Shown in pieces: positions 22,999 to 34,712 of a stretch of DNA of 64,000 nt. Each line of letters begins with the position of its first letter. Position 1 is the first letter of the stretch. Under the pieces are notes generated by a model, which ran no database searches, was not told the DNA's origin, and was given only the letters and a program-made list of their open reading frames with translations. Made by a program: the position numbers and the translations under genes. This DNA is from Bettongia penicillata ogilbyi (lineage: Eukaryota > Chordata > Mammalia > Diprotodontia > Potoroidae): NCBI GenBank assembly GCA_023548195.1, contig JAJHZJ010000252.1, forward strand, positions 2,735,395-2,799,394, written 5' to 3'.

Positions 22999-23989
22999 AT
23001 GTGTCATGACCCTCTGATTTTAAAGGCAGGTACTGAGTCTTCTACTTCTTCCTTTTTCTTACATGGCTAGCTCAGTCCCTAATCCATCGTGGGCATTCAG
23101 AAAATATTTTTTTAGCCCGTTGGCAAAGAAAAAATAAAAGAACAATATACTCTCTTTCCAATTCAGTGAAACACAGGTGATGCTGGAGACATATGAAATC
23201 TATCAGGGCATGGCTTGGGGTTTCCTTTCCTTTTCTCTTTAAACATCCTATTATCAATCACTTTCTCCAGGAAGTTGGGTTTGAGATCAACTCTCAATGA
23301 TCAACAAGTGCCTAATTCTTGGAACTCCTAATCTCAGGAGCTCTGGCTCTCTGAAACAACTTCTTGGAAGAGATTGTGATTAACAGGAGGATGTAGGAAC
23401 TGAAAAAGCTAAGAAAGATCAAGTCATGCCCAACCTGGTACAGAGATTGGGAGTTACACAGTTAGCCCAGATCAGAGGTAAAAGAGAAATATTAAATTTC
23501 TATAAAGTTGTCTTTTATCTCCTGAAAGAGTAGAATAGGTGGAGTTTCGTTTTCATTTGTTAAATATTTTTGGATGTAAACTTATAATCTTGTATTTTAA
23601 TAATTTCTTTTGTGGCAGAGGAAATCAATAGCTACCCTGTACTTGATATGAGTTTATATATTGAGGACTTTTCTTAAAGATGCGCTTGTCAATCTTTTTT
23701 AGGGAAACCCTAGTCATGAGCTGTATTAAAGCATCAGTTAAGGAATTTTCCTTGAAACTCCGGGGTGACTAAGAGTGTTCAAGGAAAGTCTGATCCTCCC
23801 TCTTTGGCATCAGACTCACCTAGAACTATACCCAGTTGATTTGATCTCCTATGTGAGGGAGGTACTTCACTGGGTCACAGATGCCACTTTCTTATACACT
23901 TTATTGTACTTCCTTAGTGGAAAATAATTTTTAATCCCATTTTTTACAGTAGAACATTGAACAGTGGAGAGGAATAGCCCAATATTGGT
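22999..23989. other. No feature recognised
   Basis: No gene or repeat family recognised. Confidence 0.4.
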
Positions 23990-24125
23990 CTTTTAAAATA
24001 GCATTTATTTTTCCAATTGCATAAAAAATAATTTTTAACAATCATTTTTTTAAAATCAATGAGATAGTAAGTAAGGCAAAATGTATTTCCATAGTAATCA
24101 TGTTGTGAAAGAAAAATGATGGTAA
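23990..24125 (-). mobile_element. L1 3' terminus, antisense
   Basis: T-rich start (tttatttttccaattgcata) followed by gcaaaatgtatttccatagt then aatcatgttgtgaaagaaaa, the L1 3' UTR in reverse complement. Confidence 0.7.
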
Positions 24126-24813
24126 TAAGTGATTGATTACAAGTAGGTGCTTGAAGGATAAAGTCTTATCCTTCCCAAAATAGTTTCTTTTGTATCTTTC
24201 CTAGAGGAAAAAGTAGGAATTTTCTATGTGAAATTTGTTTGATTGGGATGACCAGGAGAGGTTATGTACTGTCCTTTTTTTTGATTCTTTTTCTATTTTA
24301 GGTTGTAAAAGTCTATAAAAGAGGAAGGACTGTAGAATGGAACATTGGACTTAGGTGTGTTCCCAAGTCTTAGGGAACATTAAAAACCAGGAGAGAAAGG
24401 GCACCTGTCTCTCTGAGCACTAAGAAAGATACTCTTTTCCTTCCATTCCACACTGAGACTTTCCCCTTCAATGCTTTGATATATTGCTGGTTGGCATAAG
24501 AAATTAAAAGGGAATTTGGGGGCAGTTTTTCAGAAGCCACAGAAGACATTGAAGGACAGCATTTGACAGAGAGTCTATGACAAAACACTTAACCCAAATT
24601 TATAAGGTACTGTAAGATACTATAAACACCCCATAAAAGAAAAAGGAAAAATTTGAACTTCTCTGGTATGTTGGGAAGGCCAAAAATTTTACTCTGATTT
24701 TCAAGATTTCAGGGGCATAATGCCCCTAATCCCAACAATATGGAAGGGATAACTTTTTTTTCCCTTCAGGTTTGACCTTCAATTGCCATGGAAGTCTGAG
24801 AAGGAGAAATTTG
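24126..24813. other. No feature recognised
   Basis: No gene or repeat family recognised. Confidence 0.4.
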
Positions 24814-25271
24814 TTGCTATAATGGGCAAGGCTGTGGGTTAGGTGCTAGGGATATAGACAAAAATCAAACCCTTTTTCCCCTAAAGAGAATAGTTCTACA
24901 GGAGGAAATCATGAAGAGCCCAGGTAACAAAGGACTTTTCCTGGAAATTGGACAGGTATGTTTGGCATGGGGGGTGGGGGGGATATGGGGAAGAAGGCTG
25001 AAGAGGATGATAATGGTACTGGTTCAGGGAGATTAAAAAAGGCCTTGTGGGTAGCAGGTGAGTTTTAACTGAATTAAATCAAGGGACCCCAAGACAAAGA
25101 GGTGCGGTGGGAGTGTTTTGGAAGCAGAGATGAGAGAACAAATGAAATCTATGGGGAATTGCAGGTTTGCCAATCTGACTGGAAAGATATGAGTGTGTGG
25201 AGAAATGCACTGGAAGAGACAGATTGAGAAAGCCTACTTGGTGCTCAAGGAACCTAACCCTTAAAAAAAAA
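24814..25271 (-). mobile_element. L2-like repeat, copy A of a direct duplication
   Basis: Begins ttgctataatgggcaaggct and ends ggaacctaacccttaaaaaa. It aligns over its whole length with 26883-27342 at roughly 85-90% by eye. Internal wording (taggtgctagggatatagac, aaaaggccttgtgggtagca) fits antisense L2. Confidence 0.65.
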
Positions 25272-25639
25272 TCCAAATCTGATACATTTTGTTTCAACAT
25301 AGAATACAATTTATTTTCATTGGATCCAACTGACATTGGAATGTCATTTAAGTAACAGTTATCTCCCCACAAAACATAGTTTCCACAAATAGTTCATTAA
25401 AGCAATATGTGATTGAGCCAATTTACTCTTTCTGCTAATTTGTATAAAATAAAAGTAGAAAGTGGTTATCTGTCCTAGATACTTTTAGGTTTACTTGTTT
25501 CAGGGCACTATATTTGTGGGCATTGGTTGTTTGGTATTTGTTGGGGAGGGCCCATTGTATCAAAAGTGTATCAAGTTTAAAATAAAAGAAAAAATATTTT
25601 TAAAAGAGTGGTTGTAAAGGGTAGCAATTTGATTTCACG

Positions 25640-26090
25640 TTGTAATTCTTTGCTGTTTGTTAAAAATTAGAACCAATGTGTTCATTGTTTTTAACCTGAG
25701 ATTTCTTGCTTTTGAAATGGTTTTCATTTATATAGATGTAGCTATTGTATAGAGCATTGCTTGCCTGCCTTCTTTTTGACTTTGCCTCATTTCATATAGG
25801 TCATCCCATATTCCTGTTAGTGCTTCGTATTGTCCTTCCTTCCTTCTTGTGCCCTAATATATTCTAGCACATTCATATACCATGATTTGTCCAGATATTT
25901 CCCAATCATTGGACACATACCAATTTTTTATTAAAAATAATGCTAGGAGGAATGTTTTGTACAATGGAATCCTTTCTTGCAGTCAAGCTCCTTGTGAGAT
26001 AGAAGGAATGGTATAGACTTAATAATGAGATCCATGGATCAAAAGGTGTAAACAGTTTTGTAACTTTGTACCTCAGTGAGTAATCTCTTC
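25640..26090 (-). mobile_element. L1 3' region, antisense
   Basis: Contains acattcatataccatgattt, gtccagatatttcccaatca and gatccatggatcaaaaggtg, as antisense L1 ORF2 end. Diverged. Confidence 0.65.
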
Positions 26091-26400
26091 CCACAAGGAT
26101 TCAAATAAACTGAGTCTAGTCCTAGATGAGTCTGCTGCCAAGGATGTCATTGCCTTTCACTGTGGAAATCTCTTCAATGAAGTTTCAGTATAGCTTGCTC
26201 CCAAGAAAGGATTGATAAGTTCCCTTAAAAAAAGGCCATCAATATATAAATGCCTATCAGATATAGGATAGTGATTTTTTTTTTTACAAAATTCAAATTC
26301 GTTTCCCACCATGGTTTGACCTTTAGAATGCAAACTCCTTGAGGACAATGGCTATCTTTATATTATCCTCATCTAACACGTAACATCTAACATGGTACCT

Positions 26401-26625
26401 TGTTGTTGCATCTGTCCTTCATTTTCCAAGAGGACCATGGCATCAGGGAGATGATGACATAACTTGCAGTTCACTTTGATTTGAGGGAGGGCTGTACAAG
26501 GTCACCAGTCTCACCTTCTCTTCCAGTCTGGGTCCAGGGACTAGATATTCATCAGGATGACTGGAGATGACCCAGAATGTCGTGGGAGACCCTGGCCCTT
26601 TTAGGCTAAGGCCTTTTCAGGTACT
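26401..26625 (-). mobile_element. Marsupial SINE tail, antisense
   Basis: ccttcattttccaagaggac, ggagggctgtacaaggtcac and aggatgactggagatgaccc are the reverse complement of the SINE tail seen in sense at 196-374 and 36240-36330. It ends at a gggagaccctggcccttttaggct junction. Confidence 0.75.
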
Positions 26626-26870
26626 CACCTAAAATGAGATAGTACACATTCAGGGAATAGGACTGAATAGCAAATTTAGAATTAGTGAATTTAGAGTGAA
26701 TGTCAGCGGTAACTGTTTCTCTTTGGAGCAGCAACCATGAGGGTCCTCCCCTCTCAGCTTGATTTTTTTTGTTTTGTTTTCTTTTTAATTAAAGGATCCA
26801 ACTCTTAACTCACTTCTTAAAGACATAGTATCTTATACAAGCAGGTTGGCCTAAATAAATGTTTGTTGAA
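26626..26870. mobile_element. Composite SINE-associated segment
   Basis: Contains aactgtttctctttggagca then accatgagggtcctcccctc, which recurs in the same orientation at 36060-36115. There the neighbouring SINE tail has the opposite orientation. Family not named. Confidence 0.45.
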
Positions 26871-26882
26871 TTCATTCATTTA

Positions 26883-27342
26883 TTGCTATAATGGGCAAAG
26901 CGTGGGTTAGGTGCTAGGGATAGAGACAAAAATCAAACACTTTCTTCCCTCAAAGAGATTAGTTCTGCAGGAGGAAATCATGAAGAGCACAGGTGACAAA
27001 GTGCTTTTCCTGGAAACCGGATGAGTGTGTTGGGTGTGGGGTGGAGAGGGAGATATAGGGAGGGAGACTGAAAGGGGTGATGATGGTACTGATTTAGGGA
27101 GATTGAAAAAGGTCTTGTGAGTTGCAGGTGAGTTTTAGCTGAGCCAAATCAAGGAATCCCCAAGACAAAGAGGTGAAGTGGGAATGTTTTGGAAGCAGAG
27201 ATGAGAAATTGAATGGGGTCTACAGGGAATTGCAAGTATACCAATCTGACTGGAAAGGTGTGAGGATGTGGAGAAATCTACTGGAAGAGACAGATTGAGA
27301 AAGTCTACTTGGTGCTCAAGGAACCTAACTCTTAAAAAAAAA
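26883..27342 (-). mobile_element. L2-like repeat, copy B of a direct duplication
   Basis: Same start (ttgctataatgggcaaag) and same end (ggaacctaactcttaaaaaa) as 24814-25271. The DNA outside these limits does not match. Confidence 0.65.
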
Positions 27343-27675
27343 GAAAAGACAAAACTCAGGATCTCAAAGTCTTGTCAAGTCTGACAAGTTTGAAATGAAG
27401 CTGTTTGACTCACCTTGTTCAGTTAATAGGAAAGAAAGGAAGGTGCTGAATCTATACCTACTTTTTCCTACAAAATAGTTTAATTTTCTCCCAAATTCAT
27501 ACTTAGCATTTATCACCTGGGAAAGTTACAAGTCCATCCAACACCAAGATGAGTAGTGTCTCTAGCAACTTGTCAGAAGAAGGCTATACAAGGGATAACA
27601 CATTCAGTGGAGAATCCTTTGGTTGCTCTTTCATATTTTAGATTTATCAATACAGGAGTGTGAACTCTACTTTCA

Positions 27676-27860
27676 GTTACATTCCACAAGCTTTTATTAA
27701 GTCCCTACTATGTTCCAGGACATGTGGCATGGTAGACAGAGAACCATGCTTAGAATCAGGAATACCTGAATTCAAGGCTCATCTTTGACCCATATGGGCT
27801 ATGTCACACTGGGTAACATAGCCCACTGATTTCTCCATGTCCCCAGGGAACTTTTTTAAG
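27676..27860 (+). mobile_element. L2-end trace followed by MIR-like SINE
   Basis: 27676-27720 (cttttattaagtccctacta then tgttccagg) is an antisense L2 tip. 27722-27860 (gcatggtagacagagaacca, then cagg aatacctgaattcaag) reads as sense MIR. Confidence 0.5.
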
Positions 27861-29184
27861 ACTGTAAGTTGTGAACCAAGAAGTGTTGGATATGCATTTT
27901 GGGGGGCACTGTTGTTAACTTCTTCCTAGGACTTCCCTATAACAGTGAAATTTTCATTCCAAATCCCCAATCTCTCATCCTAGAAATTCTAGGAGAAGTG
28001 CTGGGCATGGAAAAACAGTCCTTTCTCTTTCTTTCCACTGGGGGCAGCTGATCAAATATGAAAAGTGCAGATACCTTAGTCGAAGTAGGTAGTTTTGGGG
28101 TTCCCTTACTCTTCTGTTTGTGTCTTTTGGCATCTGTAGCTCTTGTCCTTGTCCTTACCCTAAGCTAGCATATGGTACTTGCCATAATTATGTTTCCCTC
28201 AATGTTGGTTTTGCCTTTCCAGCTAGATTTTGAAGTCCCTCCAGGGTAGAGATGAGAGTCTTATACCCCTGAACAGAGCAGATGGGCTACTTTCACAATA
28301 CGTATTTGTTGAGGATGGTGATGTTTTTGCCGTGGTGCTGGAGATTTAGTAAAAATGAACAAATAATTCCATCTCTTGTCTCATAGAAAGAAGAAAGCTT
28401 TTGGCAGGCATGAGAAGTAGCAAAACTTGACTGCTACTCGCATAATTAGAGCTTTGGGTCAAAACAATCCCTTGAGGAGCCACACATTAAATTATAAGGC
28501 ATGGACTGTTTTTATCAATGTGCTTCCTCCTCCCCTAAAGACATTATGACTAAAAACAACGTACGTATCTTAACCACTTTAAAGAGGTAACCTTTTCAAT
28601 GCTGTATTTTACTTAAGAATGCATATGAAACATCACATCGGCATTTCAGACACAGTGAAACATATAAGCATATTTCTTCAGGTTCAGGGAACATTACAGA
28701 GAACAGAACATTACAGAGAATGCAGCCTCTGCTCTCAGCAAATCATTTTCACATATGGATATTAATTTATGTGATCACCTGAATACAAACGCTTAGCTGT
28801 CTCTGTAAGTTATAGAAGCAATCATCCAAGGGAGCATCAGAAACACCTAAAGTCAGTTCTTAGGTCATAATTCCATATTCTACCTGGGGATGTCAAATCA
28901 TGGCCTCTTTAGATAAAATGTGGGCCCTGAGAAGTATGCCCTCTCCCCCTTTTCATTACTGTACAATCTATTTTTCTATAAAATCCATTTATCCTTTGGA
29001 AACAAAACAAAACAACCTAGGAGGCAGCCTGAAACTTGGCAGAAGCAGGATGCATTCCTAGGTCCCAATAAGCTTTTCTGATTCTTCAGGTTTGGGGGAA
29101 ATATGCCACCAGAGAAGAGGTGTTTTCTCACAGATTTGTAGAATAAGCCTTCTGGGGTCAATCCTGTTGAACTTTGGGAGTCAC
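27861..29184. other. No clear feature
   Basis: Unrecognised except for a possible sense L2 3' trace at about 28160-28310. No coding frame of interest. Confidence 0.35.
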
Positions 29185-29640
29185 AAAATCATAGTATCTT
29201 AGAACTGGAGGGGACTTTAGAGATCCTCTCATCCAATTTCCTACCCAATGTAAGAATGCCCTTTGGGGCCATGCAGAGGAAATCTAATCCCTCTTCCATG
29301 TGACAGAACTTCAAATATGTGAAGACAAATTATCAGGTGCTTCTAAGTCTCTTGAACAGCTAAATATCTCTAAATATCTTCATCTGCTCCTGTTATGAAA
29401 TAGCTTCAATTTCCTTCCAGGCTGGTTTCTTCTGGATTCATTCCAGTTCTTCAATATTCCCCCTTAAAATGGAAAATTCAGCATGAGATTCCAGATGTGA
29501 TCTGATTAGTGTAGACTGTTATAAGTCTAGTACTTCCTAGGATGTAGATACCATATTTCCAGAAGCACAACTTCCACCTATATTAGCTTACTTAGCACCT
29601 ATACAACAAGTTCATATGGGGTCTGTGGGCCACTAAAATC
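29185..29640 (-). mobile_element. CR1/L3-type LINE fragment, antisense
   Basis: Starts with aaaatcatagtatcttagaa, then ctggaggggactttagagat and cctctcatccaatttcc. Later come aatctaatccctcttccatg, ccagatgtgatctgattagt and gtagact. This is the usual antisense order of a CR1-like 3' region. Confidence 0.65.
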
Positions 29641-29769
29641 CCAAGTTGGTTTTTTTTTTTTTAACATATACTAGTACTACCATACCATCCCTTTCACATT
29701 TTTTTTTTACACTTTTGAAGTTTATTTAAGCAAAGCATCTTAAGCATTTTATTTAAAATCAGAGATCAA

Positions 29770-29955
29770 GTGTAGAAAGGGATATTAGAGATCATTTAGT
29801 CCAATTCCCATGCTTTTCGTAGTTGAGAAAATCAAGGCAAGTGAGGCATAGGGACATTTCTGAAGTCCTAAAGTTAGTTTGTGGCAGAATTGGAATCCAA
29901 AGCCAGCATTCCTGACTTTCCAGTCTAGTGCCTTCCATTTTGAACATAAACATCG
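29770..29955 (-). mobile_element. MIR3-like element, antisense
   Basis: gatattagagatcatttagt then ccaattcccatg, followed by gtggcagaattggaatccaa and attcctgactttccagtcta then gtgccttcca. Confidence 0.5.
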
Positions 29956-30179
29956 AAATTATTCTGATCTTTATTAATTTTACCATATTCATTTCAATCC
30001 AATATTGCAGGGATTTAACAAAGTTTGAAATATTTATGCCATAAGTTATATTTTCTCTCTACTTCAATTTTTATGCTTTAACTTCAACCATGCCACTCAT
30101 TAAAATGATGACTCTGAAAGGATCAAGGCCAGAGTCCTGCGTCGGGTCACTATTGTCCTCTCTCTAAGCTGATAACAAT

Positions 30180-30420
30180 CCACTAATCAGCTGGACTCAC
30201 TGGCCACCATTGTCCAAACAGTGATGAGCCCGCTGAGTGGACCCATGATAGTACCATGAAACTCCTTGTTAAATTCCTTGCTGAAATCAAGGCAGACTAT
30301 TTGGATGGCACTTTTCTTGACTTCCACGTACAGTAACACTATGGCAAAGTGGTTTGGCATGACTCGTTCTTCCTGAACCCAGGCTGGCACCTAATGATCT
30401 CTGTATTCATTTCCAACTAC
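30180..30420 (-). mobile_element. CR1/L3-type LINE fragment, antisense
   Basis: Contains ttccttgctgaaatcaaggc then agactatttggatggcac, and gtggtttggcatgactcgtt then cttcctgaacccaggctggc, characteristic of the internal part of CR1-like elements in antisense. Confidence 0.55.
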
Positions 30421-31599
30421 TCACAAGACATCTATTTCATAATCTGTTAAAGAATTTTGTTGAGGATTCATTGACATTAAAATGCAAGTCAGTGGCAGGG
30501 GTGTGCTCCACTCATTTTAAGTATAATAAGCATTCATACCTCAGAAAACAGCGAATGCCATAAATCAGGGCTTGACTGTCATTTGGTTGATTGTCACTCT
30601 AGACTTAAGAAAGTGATGGAGAAAATGTTAATGGAGATCAAACTTAAAAACATGTCATGCAGTCATTGTTTTAATCAGAGAACATTTCTTAGTACTTAGC
30701 CTCTGTGGTTTCTGTAAGATGCCCTTTTGGTGTTTAACATTTTTTTTATATAATAAATTTATTTATTTAACTTTTTACATTCATTTTCACAAAATTTTGG
30801 GTTCCAAATTTTCTCCCCATTTGTCCCCTCCCCCCACCCGAATACACCAAGCATTCTAATTTCCCCTATCACCAATCTTCCCTCTCTTCTATCATCCCTC
30901 CCTTCCCTTGTCCCCATCTTCTCTTTTGCCCTTCAGGGCCAGATAGCTTTCTATTCCCCATGACATGTATTTCTTATTTCCTAGTAGCAAGAACAATACT
31001 CAACAGTTGTTCCTAAAACTTTGAGTTCCAAATTCTCCCCATCCCTCCCTCCCCACCCATTGCCTTTGGGAAGGCAGGCAATTCAATATAGGCCCTATCT
31101 GTATAGTTTTGCAAATGACTTCCATAATAGTCGTGTTGTGTAAGACTAACTGAATTACCCTCCATCCTATCCTGCCCCTCATTGTTTCTATTCTCTCTTT
31201 TGATCCTGTCCCTCCCCAAGAGTGTTGATTTCAAATTGCTCCCTCCTCCCATTGCCCTCCCTTCCATCATCCCCCCCACCCTGCTTATCCCCTTCTCCCT
31301 CACTTTCCTGTATTGTAAGATAGGTTTTCACACCAAAAAGAGTGTGCATTTTATTCCTTTCTTTAGTTGAATGTGATGAGAGTAAACTTCTTGTTTTTCT
31401 CTCAGCTCCCCTCTTTTTCCCTCCACTAAGAAGTCTCCTGCCTGCCTCTTCTATGCGAGATAATTTGCCCCATTCCATTTCTCCCTTTCTCCTCCCAATA
31501 CATTTCTCTCTCTCTGCTTAACTTCATTTTTTAAAGATATGATCCCATTCTATTCAATTCACTCTGTGCTCTCTGTCTCTGTGTGTGCATGCACATGTT

Positions 31600-31601
<2 letters not shown>

Positions 31602-31648
<47 letters not shown>
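31602..31648. repeat. (TG)n microsatellite in the HAL1 3' UTR
   Basis: About 23 TG units within the 3' UTR. A shorter TG-rich spot sits at the equivalent place of the HAL1 copy near 62.88 kb. Confidence 0.95.
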
Positions 31649-31651
<3 letters not shown>

Positions 31652-31771
31652 CCCACCAACTACCCAGGTACTGAAAAGTTTTAAGAGTTACAAATATTGT
31701 CTTTTCCTGTAGGAATGTAAACAGTTCAACTTTAGTAAGTCCCTTATGACTTCTCTTTGCTGTTTACCTTT

Positions 31772-32838
31772 TCATGCTTCTTTTCATTCTTGTGTTTGAA
31801 AGTCAAATTATCTGTTCAGCTCTGGTCTTTTCATCAAGAATGCTTGAAAGTGCTCTATTTCATTGAAAGACCATTTTTTCTCCTGATGTATTATACTCAG
31901 TTTTGCTATGTAGGTGATTCTTGGTTTTAGTCCTAGTTCCTTTGACTTCTGGAATATCATATTCTACACCCTTCTATCCCTTAATGTAGAAGCTGCTAGA
32001 TCTTGTGCTATCCTGATTGTACTTCCACAGTATTTGAATTGTTTCCTTCTAGCTGCTTGCAATATTGTCTCTTTGACCTGGGAATTCTGGAATTTGGCCA
32101 CAATGTTTCTAGGAGTTTCTCTTTTTGGATCTCTTTCAGGCAGTGATTGGTGGATTCCCTGAATACTTATTTAGCCCTCTGATTCTAGAATATCAGGGCA
32201 GTTTTCCTTGATAATTTCATGAAAGATGATGTCTAGGCTCTTTTTTTGATCATGGCTTTCAAGTAGTCCCATAATTTTTAAATTGTCTCTGCTGGATCTA
32301 TTTTCCAGGTCAGTTGTTTTTCCAATGAGATATTTCACATTATCATCCATTTTTTCATTCTTTTGGTTTTGTTTTGTGATTTCTTGGTTTCTCATAAAGT
32401 CATTAGCCTCCATCTGTTCTATTCTAATTTTGAAAGAACTATTTTTTCAGTGAACTTTAGAACCTCCTTTTCCATTTGGTTAATTCTGCTTTTGAAAGCA
32501 TTCTTCTCCTCATTGGCTTTTTGAACCTCTTTTGCCAATTGACTTAGCCTATTTTTCAAGGTGTTATTTTCTTCAGCATTTTTTTGGGTCTCCTTTAGCA
32601 AGGTGTCAACCTGCTTTTCATGCCTTTCTTGCATCTCTCTCATTTCTCTTTCCAGTTTTTCCTCCACCTCTCTAACTTGATTTTCAAAATCCTTTTTGAG
32701 CTCTTCCATGGCCTGAGCCCATTGAATATTTATTTTGAATGTTTGGGATACAGAAGCCTTGACTTCTATGTCTTTCCCTGATGGTAAGCATTGTTCTTCC
32801 TCATCAGAAAGGAAGGGAGGAGATAATCTGTTCACCAA
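31772..32838 (-). pseudogene. HAL1/L1 ORF1 protein remnant
   Basis: ORF1p is the RNA-binding trimer of L1-type elements that coats element RNA in cytoplasmic particles. The N-terminal part (139 codons from the Met at 32838) is a Lys/Glu-rich heptad coiled coil (for example EELKKDFENQVREVEEKLER). A frameshift in an A run near 32447 moves the frame. The next piece contains the RRM-like region (DNLKIMGLLES, then IIKENCPDILE), and a stop follows near 32171. Beyond it the C-terminal domain is still readable in the expected order (IHQSLPERD, KELGLKPRI, KKWSFNEIEHFQAFL), with further stops. The usual family length of roughly 340 residues fits the total span. The gene is broken and cannot give a full-length product. 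Identification as L1-type ORF1 is strong; HAL1 rather than L1 rests on the missing ORF2. Confidence 0.85.
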
Positions 32839-33574
32839 GAAAGTAACCTTCTATGGTCTTATTTTTTTTCCCTTTTCTGGGCATTTTCCCAGCCAGTTAC
32901 TTGACTTCTGAGATTCCTCTCCACACCCACCTTGCCTCCAGGTCTGCCCAGCTAGTGCTTGGGGTCTTAGATTCAAATGCTGCTTCCCAGCCTCAGGGCT
33001 TTCAGTGGGGACAGGGCTGCTATTCAGTGTGAGATTAAGTTAAGCTGCTCGGGTGGGGGCAGGGCAGCGACCAGGGCTCAGTTTCCTCAGGGGGTTTATG
33101 CAGAGACCTTCAATAATGGATATGAGCTCTTGTCTGCTTTGGGAGCTCCTGTCCACTGCTGCCTTTGCTGCTGCCTTCTGAGGGGGCCTGAGTTACGGAG
33201 ACACCCTGCTCCCCTCTTGGCCAGCCAAAGAGGCTCTCTCACTAACCTTTGTGACTATGGGTGGAGGGACCTGCATGGCTACTGGAGATTCTGTCCCTGA
33301 AGCCTGCTCTGATTTGCTCCTTTTGGTGCCACATGGCCAAGGCAGGGCTGGGCTCTGCTCTGGGTCCGGTGTGTGACGGACCTTTTGTGTTGGTTTTTCA
33401 GGGTTCTCTGGGACAGAAATCTCCTCTACTCCGTGGTTGTGTGGCTTCCACTGCTCCAGAATTTGTTGGGAGCTCTTCTTTACAGGTATTTTATGGGATG
33501 TGGGTTCGGAGCTAGCATATGTGAATCTTTCTACCACCATCTTGGCTCCTCCCCCTGGTGTTTAGCATTTTTTA

Positions 33575-33655
33575 AAGCAGGTTTTATTTTTTCCCCAATT
33601 ACATGTTAAAATAATTTTTAAAACTTTTAAAAAACAATTTTGAGTTTCTTTTTTG
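33575..33655 (-). mobile_element. L1 3' terminus, antisense
   Basis: ggttttattttttccccaat then tacatgttaaaataattttt is the reverse complement of an L1 3' end. It lies just beyond the HAL1 target duplication. Confidence 0.5.
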
Positions 33656-34282
33656 GTCTTTTTGAGAATAGGGGTATTGCTTTCAACAACTCTCACATTC
33701 TCACTGATTTTTTCATGAGTTATCAGTATTAGTGCTGAGATTGCAATCTATAAGTCCCTTTACTATCCTACATTATTACTTTTCTGAACCTAGAATCTTG
33801 AACACTTCTAACAGCTAGATATTCTTTTCCTCTTTCCTCTTCTTGACTTAGGCTTCATTCTCCTCTTTGAATTATTTCTTTCTAATCTGAACAAAGCCCC
33901 AAGTCCTATGACTCCTCTCACTGTGAAGGCTATAAGCACAGGACAGATCAGCTGGAGGAGATTGCTAGCATTGTGCTAGATATAGTGTATATAGAGAAGG
34001 ACCTGGGGTCATACCTACCCTCTGGGAGCTTTCAGTCTAAGACACAGCAATGTATGATGTCTCTTTCTGGGACATCCAGTGTCTAAAGCAGCCACTGTGT
34101 GCCACTGAATGGTAGGGAAAGTGTTTCCAACAGGTCAATGACAAGTCACTCACCAAGTATTTCTTTTTAAGTACTTTCTGTGTGCTTAGAGATATTTTGA
34201 CTTCCACTTTTCATGAAAAGCTCCAATGAAGACTGTCCTGAGTTCAGAATTTATAGTCTAAAAAAAGCGTAAACACACAGGT

Positions 34283-34283
<1 letters not shown>
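33656..34283. other. No clear feature
   Basis: Unrecognised. A weak L2-like trace (tctgggagctttcagtctaa) is at about 34020. Confidence 0.35.
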
Positions 34284-34338
<55 letters not shown>

Positions 34339-34339
34339 C
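34284..34339. repeat. (CA)n(TA)n microsatellite
   Basis: About 17 CA units followed by about 10 TA units. Confidence 0.95.
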
Positions 34340-34564
34340 TGACATGCATGCTGTATACAGAGATGTGTATGTACATATATACATGTAATAAGCATGCACA
34401 AGCCTTCAAGACTATTCTAAATCAGTGGATCATTGACTGCTTAGCATGAAGTGCCAGCCTTCAAATATGGGAGAAATAGATGGTTTTGAAAAGGAGTTGG
34501 GAATGAGTAAGAAAAAATGCTGTTTGCCATTTGTTCACAAAGAGAATCAATGACTTTAGGAGGG

Positions 34565-34712
34565 TGACATCTTCACTTGCAGGTGATTTGGATTTAAGTG
34601 AGGCAGGGCTGTGCAAAACCATCAGCCTCTCTCCTCCAGAGTCATTAGAGTCCAGTGGAAAGACATGTCAGGACACCTGGCGATGGCCCATTGAGGGAGA
34701 GTAGAGATAACT
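34565..34712 (-). mobile_element. Marsupial SINE tail, antisense
   Basis: gatttaagtgaggcagggct, then gtgcaaaaccatcagcctct and ctcctccagagtcattagag. It is the reverse complement of the tail seen at 196-374 and abuts the sense SINE that follows. Confidence 0.7.

Larger units (their letters stand above)
30748..33555 (-). mobile_element. Full-length HAL1 (half-L1) retrotransposon, antisense
   Basis: A 2.8-kb element on the minus strand. Its 5' end begins ggggggaggagccaagatgg, the leader start typical of mammalian L1. It continues through a 5' UTR of about 0.7 kb, an ORF1 remnant (32838 down to 31772) and a 1-kb pyrimidine-rich (plus-strand view) 3' UTR with a TG microsatellite, and ends in an AATAAA/A-rich 3' end. 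No ORF2 lies between ORF1 and the 3' end, the defining trait of HAL1. It is flanked by tggtgtttaacatttttt (30728) and tggtgtttagcatttttt (33556), a target-site duplication differing at one base. HAL1 elements are thought to move using L1 ORF2 protein supplied in trans. Confidence 0.85.

Noticed and set aside
32419..32838. Host coiled-coil protein gene
   Set aside because: Its continuation in another frame gives the L1-type ORF1 RRM and C-terminal domains, and it lies within a HAL1 bounded by a target duplication.
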